Source: JABCPE02 sp963517805 (lineage in GTDB: Bacteria; Bacteroidota; Bacteroidia; Flavobacteriales; Weeksellaceae). Taken from it: DNA of 10,320 nt. Shown here piece by piece: positions 1 to 6,402 of the stretch. The DNA is taken from contig CAUQHD010000050.1 in assembly GCA_963517805.1 (NCBI GenBank), positions 1 to 10,320 on the forward strand, written 5' to 3'. A model generated the notes under the pieces. It made no database searches, was not told the origin of the DNA, and saw only the letters and a program-made list of their open reading frames with translations. The translations under genes and the position numbers were made by a program. Each line of letters begins with the position of its first letter. The stretch's first letter is position 1.

Positions 1-95
1 ATTTCTCCTAATTTCAAAGCCAAAAGAACAGCCCAAACCACTCAAAAATAATATTCCCCCACCGAAAGCAACAGCCGGAATTTTTCAGAATTGGG

Positions 96-303
96 CATTC
101 AGAGTGTCGGGAAGTGCAAAACCCCACCGGGGTCTGGTGTTTTTTTATCCAAAAAATAGAATCCCCACCGGGGTCTCGGATTTTCAGAGTGTCTGGAAGT
201 GTAAAACCCCACCGGGGTCTGGAGTTTTTTTTATCCAAAAATGAAATCCCCACCGGGGTCTCGGACATTCAGAGTGTCAGGAAGAGCAAAACCCCACTGG
301 GGT
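96..303 (+). repeat. 85-bp tandem repeat array with ACCCC-ACC-GGGGT hairpin cores
   Basis: The units begin at 96, 181 and 266, exactly 85 bp apart, and the third is incomplete. Each full unit carries two palindromic cores. The five cores are centred at 127, 168, 212, 253 and 297, giving spacings of 41, 44, 41 and 44 bp. Cores 1 and 3 read ACCCCACCGGGGT, with a perfect 5-bp arm on each side of a 3-base loop. Cores 2 and 4 start with T, so the outermost pair is lost. Core 5 has the loop ACT. The 41-bp spacer is T-rich then A-rich and begins CTGG. The 44-bp spacer contains TTCAGAGTGTC and ends near AAA. Confidence 0.92.
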
Positions 304-306
304 CTG

Positions 307-371
307 GTATTTTTATTGTGAATTATTCAACAAGCTGGATTTTGGCTGATAATTTCAGTCGGGTTTTATTT
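307..371 (+). repeat. Conserved tail of element copy 1 (left arm of long inverted repeat)
   Basis: This 65-bp segment is the reverse complement of 5142-5206 with only three mismatches, which makes it the best conserved part of the element. It begins three bases after the last hairpin core. It contains its own weak dyad, AATTAT at 321-326 with ATAATT at 349-354, and an inner AGC/GCT pair at 333-335 and 345-347. It ends in a T-rich stretch. Its strong conservation compared with the arrays suggests it is the recognised end of the element, but that is an inference. Confidence 0.9.
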
Positions 372-466
372 ATTTTTTCTATAAAATTTTAGCAATTTTA
401 TCTACACTTAGATAGCAGAATGTAATATGTCTCCGCTTTACCTGCATATTCCATAGGCAGGCCTGC
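372..466. promoter_or_regulatory. ligA upstream region with two dyads
   Basis: This gene-free stretch lies between the repeat element and the ligA promoter. It holds a perfect 8-bp inverted repeat (ATAAAATT at 381-388, AATTTTAT at 394-401, 5-base loop) and a perfect 10-bp palindrome, GCAGGCCTGC, at 457-466. The latter abuts the presumed -33 box. A further CCTGC at 441-445 can also pair with GCAGG at 457-461. These could be operator or RNA-fold elements, but nothing in the sequence identifies a regulator. Confidence 0.4.
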
Positions 467-495
467 TTTCAGAAAGTTTATTTTACCTATTTTTG
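467..495 (+). promoter_or_regulatory. Predicted ligA promoter
   Basis: TATTTTTG at 488-495 fits the Bacteroidota -7 consensus TAnnTTTG. TTTC at 467-470, 17 bases upstream, is one base off the -33 TTTG. Initiation shortly after 495 would leave a leader of only about ten bases before the ATG at 513. That is consistent with the SD-independent initiation typical of this phylum. Confidence 0.55.
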
Positions 496-512
496 TCAAA
501 AATTATCATTTT

Positions 513-2513
513 ATGTCCATTCAGCAGAAGATAGAGGAACTACGGGAAGAGCTTCATCAGCACAATTACAATTATTATGTACTAGATGAACCAGCAATTT
601 CTGACTTTGAATTTGACCAAAAGCTAAAAGAACTCCAAGAGCTGGAGCAGCTACACCCAGAGTTTTATGATGCCAACTCTCCCACTATGCGTGTCGGAGG
701 GCAGATTACCAAGCATTTCCCTACGGTAGCTCATGAATTCCGCATGTATTCGCTGGACAATTCGTATGATTTCCAAGACTTGGAGGACTGGTACATCCGT
801 TTGGTGAAGATATTAGAGACGGAGGAGATACAATTTGTCACAGAGCTGAAATATGACGGCGCTTCTATCTCTATTCTGTATGAGAATGGACAACTAGTAC
901 AGGCACTTACGAGGGGAGATGGATTTCAGGGCGATGAAATTACGGCTAATGTAAAGACCATCCAAGACATTCCCCTGCATTTGAAAGGCAGTTTCCCAGA
1001 GCGGTTTTTTATGCGCGGGGAAATATACCTTACCCACAAAGCCTTTGACAAGATAAATGAAGACCGCCAGCGCGAAGGTTATGATATCTTTATGAACCCG
1101 CGCAATACCGCTTCGGGAAGTCTCAAAATGCAGGACAGCGCAGAGGTAAGGAGGCGGAGGCTTTCGGCGGTGCTATATCAGCTCGTAGGAAAAGAAACCA
1201 CAGCTGAAACCCACTGGGAACTGCTCCAAACGGCAAAATCTATGGGTTTCAAAATTTCTGAACATACCAAACTCTGCCAGTCTCTTTCGGAAGTAAAGGA
1301 TTTTATACACTTCTGGGACAAGGAAAGGCATCGGCTCGGCTTTGATATAGATGGAATTGTCATCAAAGTAAATTCCCTGAAACATCAGCAGTCTTTGGGA
1401 TATACATCCAAATCTCCACGCTGGGCGATGGCATATAAATTCAAAGCAGAAAAGGTGGAAACAGAACTACTGTCAGTAGATTACCAAGTCGGGCGGACAG
1501 GCGCTGTAACCCCCGTAGCCAATCTGAAACCAGTGCTTTTAGCCGGAACCATTGTCAAAAGGGCTTCCTTGCACAATGAAGACATTATCCGAAAGCTGGA
1601 CCTTCATGAAAACGACCAAGTCTATGTAGAAAAAGGAGGCGAAATCATCCCGAAAATAGTAGGCGTAAATATCCAAAAGCGGACACTCTTGCAGCAGCCT
1701 TTGGAATACATATCCAACTGCCCTGAATGCGGGACGCCTTTGGTGAAATTGGACAATCAGGCCATTCATTTCTGCCCGAATGAACTCCACTGCCCGCCTC
1801 AGGTCATCGGTAAAATGATACACTATGTCTCCCGCAAAGCTCTGAATATAGAAAACTTAGGCAGTGAAACTATAGAGCAGCTTTACAGAGAAAAACTCAT
1901 AGAAAACCCAGCGGACTTCTATACTCTGACCAAAGAACAACTGCTGCCACTGGATAGAATGGCGGAAAAATCTGCCCAAAATATCTTGGACGGCATAGAA
2001 AAATCCAAGCAGATACCTTTTGAAAAGGTGCTTTACGGAATAGGAATAAGGCACATCGGTGAAACGGTAGCCAAAAAATTAGTGAAGAACTTTCCCAGCA
2101 TTGAGGCATTAAGCAGCGCAAGTCTGGAAGAGCTGGTTCAGGTGGAAGACATTGGGATAAAGATAGCAGAAAGCATTATAGAATTCTTTGCCAATGAGGA
2201 AAACTGCACCATGCTGGACAGGCTGAAGTCTTATGGAGTCCAGCTTGAAAAAGGAGAGAAAGAAACAGAGATGCTGAGCGATGCTTTGGATGGGAAAACC
2301 TTTTTGTTCACGGGGAAACTATCCCTTTTCACACGCGAGCAGGCGGAAGACTTGGTGGAAAAACACGGAGGCAGGAATATTTCGGCGGTTTCTAAGAACC
2401 TGAATTACCTCGTTGTAGGCGAGAAAGCAGGCAGTAAACTGAAAAAAGCCCAAGATATAGGAAGTATTACTATTTTGGATGAACAGCAATTTCTTGACAT
2501 GATAGGGGAATAG
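513..2513 (+). CDS. ligA: NAD-dependent DNA ligase LigA
   Basis: Seals nicks in duplex DNA during lagging-strand synthesis and repair, using NAD+ to adenylate the enzyme. At 666 residues it has the usual bacterial LigA length with all domains present. The Ia region with the HNYNYYVLD motif is near residues 17-25. The nucleotidyltransferase domain has catalytic Lys113 in KYDG, plus RGDG at 134-137. Next come an OB fold with VGRTGAVTPVA near 326-336 and a zinc finger with Cys403, Cys406, Cys421 and Cys427. Helix-hairpin-helix repeats cover roughly 508-560, and a C-terminal BRCT domain covers about 590-666. The start ATG sits just after a good -7 box, and the N-terminus begins directly with the Ia helix, so I keep it. 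The enzyme is cytoplasmic and essential in most bacteria. The next gene starts 55 bp downstream with no terminator between, so read-through is possible. No anomalies seen. Confidence 0.98.
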   Translation: MSIQQKIEELREELHQHNYNYYVLDEPAISDFEFDQKLKELQELEQLHPEFYDANSPTMRVGGQITKHFPTVAHEFRMYSLDNSYDFQDLEDWYIRLVKILETEEIQFVTELKYDGASISILYENGQLVQALTRGDGFQGDEITANVKTIQDIPLHLKGSFPERFFMRGEIYLTHKAFDKINEDRQREGYDIFMNPRNTASGSLKMQDSAEVRRRRLSAVLYQLVGKETTAETHWELLQTAKSMGFKISEHTKLCQSLSEVKDFIHFWDKERHRLGFDIDGIVIKVNSLKHQQSLGYTSKSPRWAMAYKFKAEKVETELLSVDYQVGRTGAVTPVANLKPVLLAGTIVKRASLHNEDIIRKLDLHENDQVYVEKGGEIIPKIVGVNIQKRTLLQQPLEYISNCPECGTPLVKLDNQAIHFCPNELHCPPQVIGKMIHYVSRKALNIENLGSETIEQLYREKLIENPADFYTLTKEQLLPLDRMAEKSAQNILDGIEKSKQIPFEKVLYGIGIRHIGETVAKKLVKNFPSIEALSSASLEELVQVEDIGIKIAESIIEFFANEENCTMLDRLKSYGVQLEKGEKETEMLSDALDGKTFLFTGKLSLFTREQAEDLVEKHGGRNISAVSKNLNYLVVGEKAGSKLKKAQDIGSITILDEQQFLDMIGE

Positions 2514-2528
2514 TTTTGTATATATTCG

Positions 2529-2536
2529 TATATTTG
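2529..2536 (+). promoter_or_regulatory. Predicted -7 box for the M1 aminopeptidase gene
   Basis: TATATTTG is an exact match to TAnnTTTG in the 55-bp gap after ligA, 32 bp before the next ATG. The nearest TTTG (2515-2518) is only ten bases away, too close for a normal -33 box. The promoter may therefore be weak, and the gene may partly depend on transcription from ligA. Confidence 0.45.
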
Positions 2537-2568
2537 GAAAATTAATTTTAAAATAAAATATTAGAGTA

Positions 2569-5076
2569 ATGAGAAAGATAATTATTTCAGCCTTATTTCT
2601 AAGCATGGCACTCACACCAAGCTTTACACTGGCACAGACAGAAGATTCGGGAAGGCATGCTCCCTATCGTGCTACGCACACCAAATCCACAGAACTCAAA
2701 CATACCAAACTGAAACTGAGTTTTGACTTTAACAAAGAACATGTACACGGCGAGGAATGGCTTACGGCATCTCCTTTCTTTTATGATTCCAATGAACTGG
2801 TATTGGACGCTAAAGGAATGCTTATTCATGAGGTTTCCTTGGATAAGAAAGGTGCTAAAAGCCCCCTGAAATACGAATACAAAGATGATAAACTGAAAAT
2901 CCAGCTGGACAAGGTTTATACTAAAAATCAGGATTACACGCTCTACATCAAATATACTGCCCGCCCCAACGAGGTAAAGCAGAAAGGAAGCGCTAGCATC
3001 AATGATGCGAAAGGCTTGTATTTCATCAATCCAAGACAGACAGAGCCAGACAAACCTACGCAAATATGGACACAGGGCGAGACAGAGTCTTCTTCCTGCT
3101 GGTTCCCTACCATAGACAAACCTAATCAGAAAACAACGCAAGAAACTTACATCACTGTTCCAGAGAAATACATCACGCTTTCCAATGGACTTCTTAAATC
3201 CTCTGTGAAAGAGGCAGATGGACAGCGGACAGACCACTGGGTAATGGATAAAAAACACGCCCCGTATCTGTTCTTTGTTGGAGTTGGGGAGTATGCCGTG
3301 ATTAAAGATAAATGGAAGAATATCGCAGTAGATTATTATGTAGAAAAAGAATATGAGCCTTATGCGAAGCAGATTTTTGGGATGACCCCAGAAATGCTGG
3401 AGTTTTTCTCTAAACAATTAAAGTACGAATATCCTTGGCAGAAATATGCCCAGATAGTGGGAAGGGATTTCGTGAGTGGTGCGATGGAAAATACCACAGC
3501 CGTAATCCACCACGAAGCGGTACAGCAGAAAGCAGGGCAGCTCATAGACGAAAACAGATGGGAAGAGACTATCGCTCATGAACTTTTCCACCATTGGTTT
3601 GGAGATTTGGTAACCGCAGAGAGCTGGTCTAACCTTACCGTGAATGAGAGCTTTGCTACCTATTCCCAATATCTGTGGAACGAATATAAATACGGCAAAG
3701 ACGAGGCCGATTACAAACTTTGGTCATCCCTTAAAGGTTATTTCTCTGACCCTGCAAATATCAGCAGAGATTTGGTAAGGTTTAACTACCACGCCAGAGA
3801 AGATATGTTTGATGGGGTTTCTTATAATAAAGGAGGCGGAATCCTGCACATGCTGAGAAATTACCTTGGCGATGAGGCCTTCTTTACCGGACTTTCCGAT
3901 TACCTTAAAACTAATGAGTATGGAACAGGAGAAGCCCACCAGCTGAGACTTTCCTTGGAAAAAGTAAGCGGAAAGGATTTAAATTGGTTCTTTAACCAGT
4001 GGTTCTTTGGAAGTGGACATCCTAAGCTGGATATTAAATACACACTGGAACCCGTGAAAAAAGAAGTTTCCGTGAATGTTTCCCAAGCGGGAGATCAGTA
4101 TTTTGAATTTCCTCTGGCAATAGATGTCTATGAAGGTGCGAAAGCTACACGCCACAAGGTATGGGTAAATGCACAGAATAAAAATACTTTTACCTTTAAA
4201 TACCATCAGACGCCGAGTTTAGTTAATGTCAATGCAGATGGTATCCTTCTCTCTGAGATTACAGATGCCAAAACTCCGCAGGAATACCTACATCAGTATC
4301 TTCATGCTAAGGATTTGAACAGCAGGCTGGCTGCCATACAGTATGCGAAAGACAATAATACCACTCCAACAGCGCTGAAAATACTATCCGCAGCACTGAA
4401 AGACCCTTCATTCAGGCTTAGAATACGCGCCATAGATGCCTTAGACCTCAAAAAACCAGAAGTTGCGAAGACTGTACTTCCAGAACTGGAAAAAATCGCG
4501 CAGAAAGACCCTAAAACATTGGTTCAGGCTAAAGCCATCGGCGCATTGGCATCATTAAATAATAAGAAGTATCTGTCGATTTTTGAGAAAGGACTCAACT
4601 CTCCTTCCTATTCCGTGCAGGGGAACTCAGCCTACGCCATCGCAAAAATAGCACCCGAGAGAGCGAAAGCCTTATTAGACCAGATAGATTTAGACAATGC
4701 TGGGGAGGAGCTCATACTTATGATGATGCCTACCATCGTGGAAAACAAGCAGGAAAAGCATCAGGCAGCCATAGCATCTACCGTGGCGTTTTATCCTTTC
4801 CTAAAATACCAGAACCCAGAGCAGGGCGCAGTGGCAGAAAAGGGATTCAACTGGATAATGGATACCGATAACCTGAAAGCTGTGCAGAACCTCACCAAAG
4901 TGCTTCACCAAGTGAAAAGCCAGATAGGAGATAATGTTCAAGCGAAAATGATAATCGTCGGTATGCTCAAAGATGGGCTGGCAAGAAAGATAAACCTGCT
5001 GAAAAACAGCCAGAAATCTGAAAGCCTTAATAAACAGGTGGAACTCCTCAATAAAGCCATTGAGTTCTATCAATAA
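2569..5076 (+). CDS. Secreted M1-family zinc aminopeptidase
   Basis: Predicted to remove N-terminal amino acids from peptides outside the cytoplasm. At 835 residues it starts with a Sec-type signal peptide (about 1-22, hydrophobic core ISALFLSMALT, cleavage probably after TLA) and has no lipobox. The N-terminal beta-sheet domain is followed by the M1 exopeptidase motif GAMEN at 304-308. The zinc site HELFH at 337-341 has ligands His337, His341 and Glu360 and catalytic Glu338. Tyr419 in GVSYNKGG is the likely transition-state tyrosine. The C-terminal third (about 580-835) is helical with HEAT-like repeats, for example around 585-690, which suits an ERAP/PepN-like closing domain. There is no obvious type IX secretion C-terminal domain, so a periplasmic or outer-surface location is inferred from the signal peptide alone. 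The gene ends just before a strong terminator. The substrate is unknown. Confidence 0.93.
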   Translation: MRKIIISALFLSMALTPSFTLAQTEDSGRHAPYRATHTKSTELKHTKLKLSFDFNKEHVHGEEWLTASPFFYDSNELVLDAKGMLIHEVSLDKKGAKSPLKYEYKDDKLKIQLDKVYTKNQDYTLYIKYTARPNEVKQKGSASINDAKGLYFINPRQTEPDKPTQIWTQGETESSSCWFPTIDKPNQKTTQETYITVPEKYITLSNGLLKSSVKEADGQRTDHWVMDKKHAPYLFFVGVGEYAVIKDKWKNIAVDYYVEKEYEPYAKQIFGMTPEMLEFFSKQLKYEYPWQKYAQIVGRDFVSGAMENTTAVIHHEAVQQKAGQLIDENRWEETIAHELFHHWFGDLVTAESWSNLTVNESFATYSQYLWNEYKYGKDEADYKLWSSLKGYFSDPANISRDLVRFNYHAREDMFDGVSYNKGGGILHMLRNYLGDEAFFTGLSDYLKTNEYGTGEAHQLRLSLEKVSGKDLNWFFNQWFFGSGHPKLDIKYTLEPVKKEVSVNVSQAGDQYFEFPLAIDVYEGAKATRHKVWVNAQNKNTFTFKYHQTPSLVNVNADGILLSEITDAKTPQEYLHQYLHAKDLNSRLAAIQYAKDNNTTPTALKILSAALKDPSFRLRIRAIDALDLKKPEVAKTVLPELEKIAQKDPKTLVQAKAIGALASLNNKKYLSIFEKGLNSPSYSVQGNSAYAIAKIAPERAKALLDQIDLDNAGEELILMMMPTIVENKQEKHQAAIASTVAFYPFLKYQNPEQGAVAEKGFNWIMDTDNLKAVQNLTKVLHQVKSQIGDNVQAKMIIVGMLKDGLARKINLLKNSQKSESLNKQVELLNKAIEFYQ

Positions 5077-5081
5077 TACAT

Positions 5082-5110
5082 AAAACTATCCCGTTTGGGA
5101 TAGTTTTTTT
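5082..5110 (+). terminator. Rho-independent terminator after the M1 aminopeptidase
   Basis: A perfect 11-bp stem (5082-5092 with 5097-5107) closes a GTTT loop and runs into a T tract at 5104-5110. It lies five bases past the stop codon, which ends the ligA/M1 transcription unit and insulates the repeat element downstream. The A-rich left arm makes it potentially bidirectional. Confidence 0.92.
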
Positions 5111-5141
5111 GTCTCAAAAAGCAATCTCCGCAGGGGAAAAC

Positions 5142-5206
5142 AAATAAAACCTGACTAAAATTATCAGCCAAAATCCAGCTTGTTAAATAATTCACAATAA
5201 AAATAC
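5142..5206 (-). repeat. Conserved tail of element copy 2 (right arm of long inverted repeat)
   Basis: Reverse complement of 307-371 at 62 of 65 positions. The three differences are all transitions. Together the two arms form a long inverted repeat that brackets ligA and the M1 aminopeptidase gene, with about 4.8 kb between the inner edges. Outside its inner edge, at 5125-5137, is another 5-3-5 stem (TCTCC-GCA-GGGGA, one wobble pair). Confidence 0.9.
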
Positions 5207-5251
5207 GATTCTTTAAATGAAAAGCTATTTCGGATACTCTGAAAGTTCAAG

Positions 5252-5565
5252 ACACACCCTGTATCTTCTAATTTGAAAACAAAAAAATGCCAGCTACACC
5301 CTGTAGTTTGCATTTCCTGACACCCTGAAAGTGCAAACCCCACCCTGTAGTTTGCTATCTCGAATACTCTGAAAGTCCAAGATACACACTGTATCTTCTA
5401 TTTTTTTAACAAAAAAATGCCAGCTACACCCTGTAGTTTGCTATCTCAGACACCCTGAAAGTCAAAACCACACCCTGTATCTTCTATTTTTTAACAAAAA
5501 AATGCCAGCTACACCCTGTAGTTTGTTATCTCGGACACTCTGGAAGTCAAAACCACACCCTGTAG
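5252..5565 (-). repeat. Array of eight CTACA-GGG-TGTAG hairpin cores
   Basis: Core centres are at 5258, 5300, 5344, 5388, 5430, 5474, 5515 and 5559, so the spacings are 42, 44, 44, 42, 44, 41 and 44 bp. The cores at 5294-5306, 5424-5436 and 5509-5521 are perfect 5-3-5 palindromes. The core at 5382-5394 has an extended 8-bp arm (AAGATACA-CAC-TGTATCTT, 5379-5397). The others have imperfect outer pairs. Two spacer types alternate as in copy 1: a T-rich spacer starting CTGGCA and a 31-base spacer containing TTTCAGGGTGTC (element orientation). Around the core at 5344, two 44-type spacers follow each other. A possible ninth, unrelated core lies at 5209-5221. Confidence 0.9.
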
Positions 5566-5667
5566 CTTCCTATTTCAGCCACCCTGAATGCCTGATTCTG
5601 AAAAATTCTGGCTGTCTTATCCTTATGGACATTACAAAAACCTATCGGGGATTAAAGAAAAATTGTG

Positions 5668-5675
5668 TATTTTTG
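5668..5675 (+). promoter_or_regulatory. Predicted -7 box for trmD
   Basis: TATTTTTG matches TAnnTTTG and is the same octamer seen before ligA. It lies 24 bp before the trmD ATG, just beyond the end of element copy 2. I find no good -33 TTTG at the expected distance. Confidence 0.45.
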
Positions 5676-5699
5676 TCGCTTAGTTAGAAAAAAACGCTT

Positions 5700-6374
5700 A
5701 TGCGGATAGATATTATTACGGTAGTACCAGAGCTGATGGAAAGTCCCTTCAAAGCCTCTATGATGAAACGGGCGATAGAAAAGGGACTGGTAGAGGTGCA
5801 TTTTCATAATGTGAGAGATTTTGCGACCAATAACTACAAACAGATAGATGACACGCAGTATGGCGGTGGTGCAGGAATGGTGATGATGGTAGAACCGCTG
5901 GACAAATGCATATCTCAACTGAAATCCGAAAGAGATTATGATGAGGTAATCTATCTCACCCCCGATGGGGAAACGCTTAACCAAAAGACAGCCAATAGTC
6001 TTTCCCTTACCAAAAATCTGATATTCCTCTGCGGACATTACAAAGGAATAGACCAGCGGGTGAGAGACCTGCATGTAACGAAGGAAATATCCATCGGCGA
6101 CTTTGTGCTTACCGGCGGCGAGCTTGCGGCATGTGTGCTGGCAGATGCGGTCATCCGCCTGCTCCCTGGTGTGCTGAACGATGAACAATCTGCCCTGATG
6201 GACAGCTTTCAGGACAACCTGCTCTCGCCACCCATCTACACCAGACCCGAGGTTTATAAAGGAATGGAAGTTCCGAAAATACTGCTGAGCGGAAATTTTG
6301 CAGCGATAGAAGACTGGCGCCATGAGAAGGCTTTGGAAATCACCCAGAGAAAAAGACCCGATTTGTTACAATAA
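5700..6374 (+). CDS. trmD: tRNA (guanine-37-N1)-methyltransferase TrmD
   Basis: Uses S-adenosylmethionine to methylate N1 of G37, next to the anticodon, preventing +1 frameshifting. The 224-residue protein has the SPOUT trefoil-knot signatures: YGGGAGMV at 54-61, LCGHYKGIDQRV at 110-121, IGDFVLTGGELA at 132-143 and RLLPGVL at 153-159. Arg153 and Asp168 (in DSF) correspond to the catalytic Arg154 and Asp169 of the E. coli enzyme. PIYTRPEVY at 178-186 and the LLSGNF stretch at 195-200 are also present. It is somewhat shorter than the E. coli enzyme, mainly at the C-terminus, and I believe that is usual in Bacteroidota. It is not next to rimM, rplS or rpsP, unlike the proteobacterial operon. The next gene follows after 28 bp with no terminator, so co-transcription is likely. 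Confidence 0.97.
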   Translation: MRIDIITVVPELMESPFKASMMKRAIEKGLVEVHFHNVRDFATNNYKQIDDTQYGGGAGMVMMVEPLDKCISQLKSERDYDEVIYLTPDGETLNQKTANSLSLTKNLIFLCGHYKGIDQRVRDLHVTKEISIGDFVLTGGELAACVLADAVIRLLPGVLNDEQSALMDSFQDNLLSPPIYTRPEVYKGMEVPKILLSGNFAAIEDWRHEKALEITQRKRPDLLQ

Positions 6375-6402
6375 TTAGTTATAAAACCCAATATCTATTA
6401 AG

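Larger units (their letters stand above)
71..371 (+). repeat. Interspersed hairpin-array element, copy 1
   Basis: Non-coding element of 301 bp, defined by comparison with an inverted second copy at 5142-5615. In order it has a head (71-105, 31/35 identical to the reverse complement of 5581-5615), an array of five 13-bp hairpin cores in a scaffold with an 85-bp period, and a tail (307-371, 62/65 identical to the reverse complement of 5142-5206). I see no target-site duplication and no encoded protein. The 85-bp period is not a multiple of three, so the short open frames crossing it cannot be a repeated peptide. Orientation is called + because the head-to-tail order runs left to right, with the tail pointing at ligA. 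I do not recognise the family. It could be a MITE-like or REP/BIME-like dispersed repeat, an array of protein-binding sites, or a structured RNA. The boundaries rest on only two copies. Confidence 0.85.
5142..5615 (-). repeat. Interspersed hairpin-array element, copy 2
   Basis: A 474-bp element in opposite orientation to the copy at 71-371. On the minus strand it runs from the head (5615-5581) through an array of eight clear hairpin cores to the tail (5206-5142). Head and tail are shared with copy 1, and the spacers are related (21/31 identical in one aligned 44-type spacer). The core sequence is different: CTACA-GGG-TGTAG in element orientation. It fills the gap between the terminator at 5082-5110 and the trmD promoter and carries no credible gene. 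A short frame at 5502-5687 spans the end of the array and has no independent support. The difference in length from copy 1 reflects a larger number of cores. Confidence 0.85.

Noticed and set aside
1..51. C-terminal end of an upstream gene (frame 1 reads to TAA at 49-51)
   Set aside because: Only 16 codons are visible with no recognisable sequence. A second frame is also open here, so the coding frame cannot be decided.
57..64. Extra half-core CCCCACCG upstream of the copy-1 head
   Set aside because: It lies outside the head, lacks the second arm and is off the 41/44 spacing. Probably chance.
96..303. CRISPR array
   Set aside because: The spacers are repeated and related to each other rather than unique, the palindromic core is only 13 bp, the period alternates, and there are no cas genes nearby.
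121..303. Chain of rho-independent terminators (short GC stem then T-run)
   Set aside because: The stems are only 4-5 bp and the T-run begins several bases after the stem. The pattern recurs without matching gene ends. Not excluded as RNA structure, but not called as terminators.
114..392. Open frames across the repeat arrays (14-268 minus, 114-392 plus, 5502-5687 plus) with recurring TPVG or TPLG peptides
   Set aside because: The peptides come from translating the hairpin cores. The 85-bp unit shifts frame each repeat, and there is no start context or protein-like composition.
2599..3417. 272-codon minus-strand open frame inside the M1 aminopeptidase gene
   Set aside because: It is the shadow of a strongly supported gene. 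Its translation is cysteine- and phenylalanine-rich with no domain.
71..5615. Composite transposon carrying ligA and the aminopeptidase
   Set aside because: No transposase, no visible target duplications, and the two genes look native in composition. The inverted elements alone do not establish transposition.
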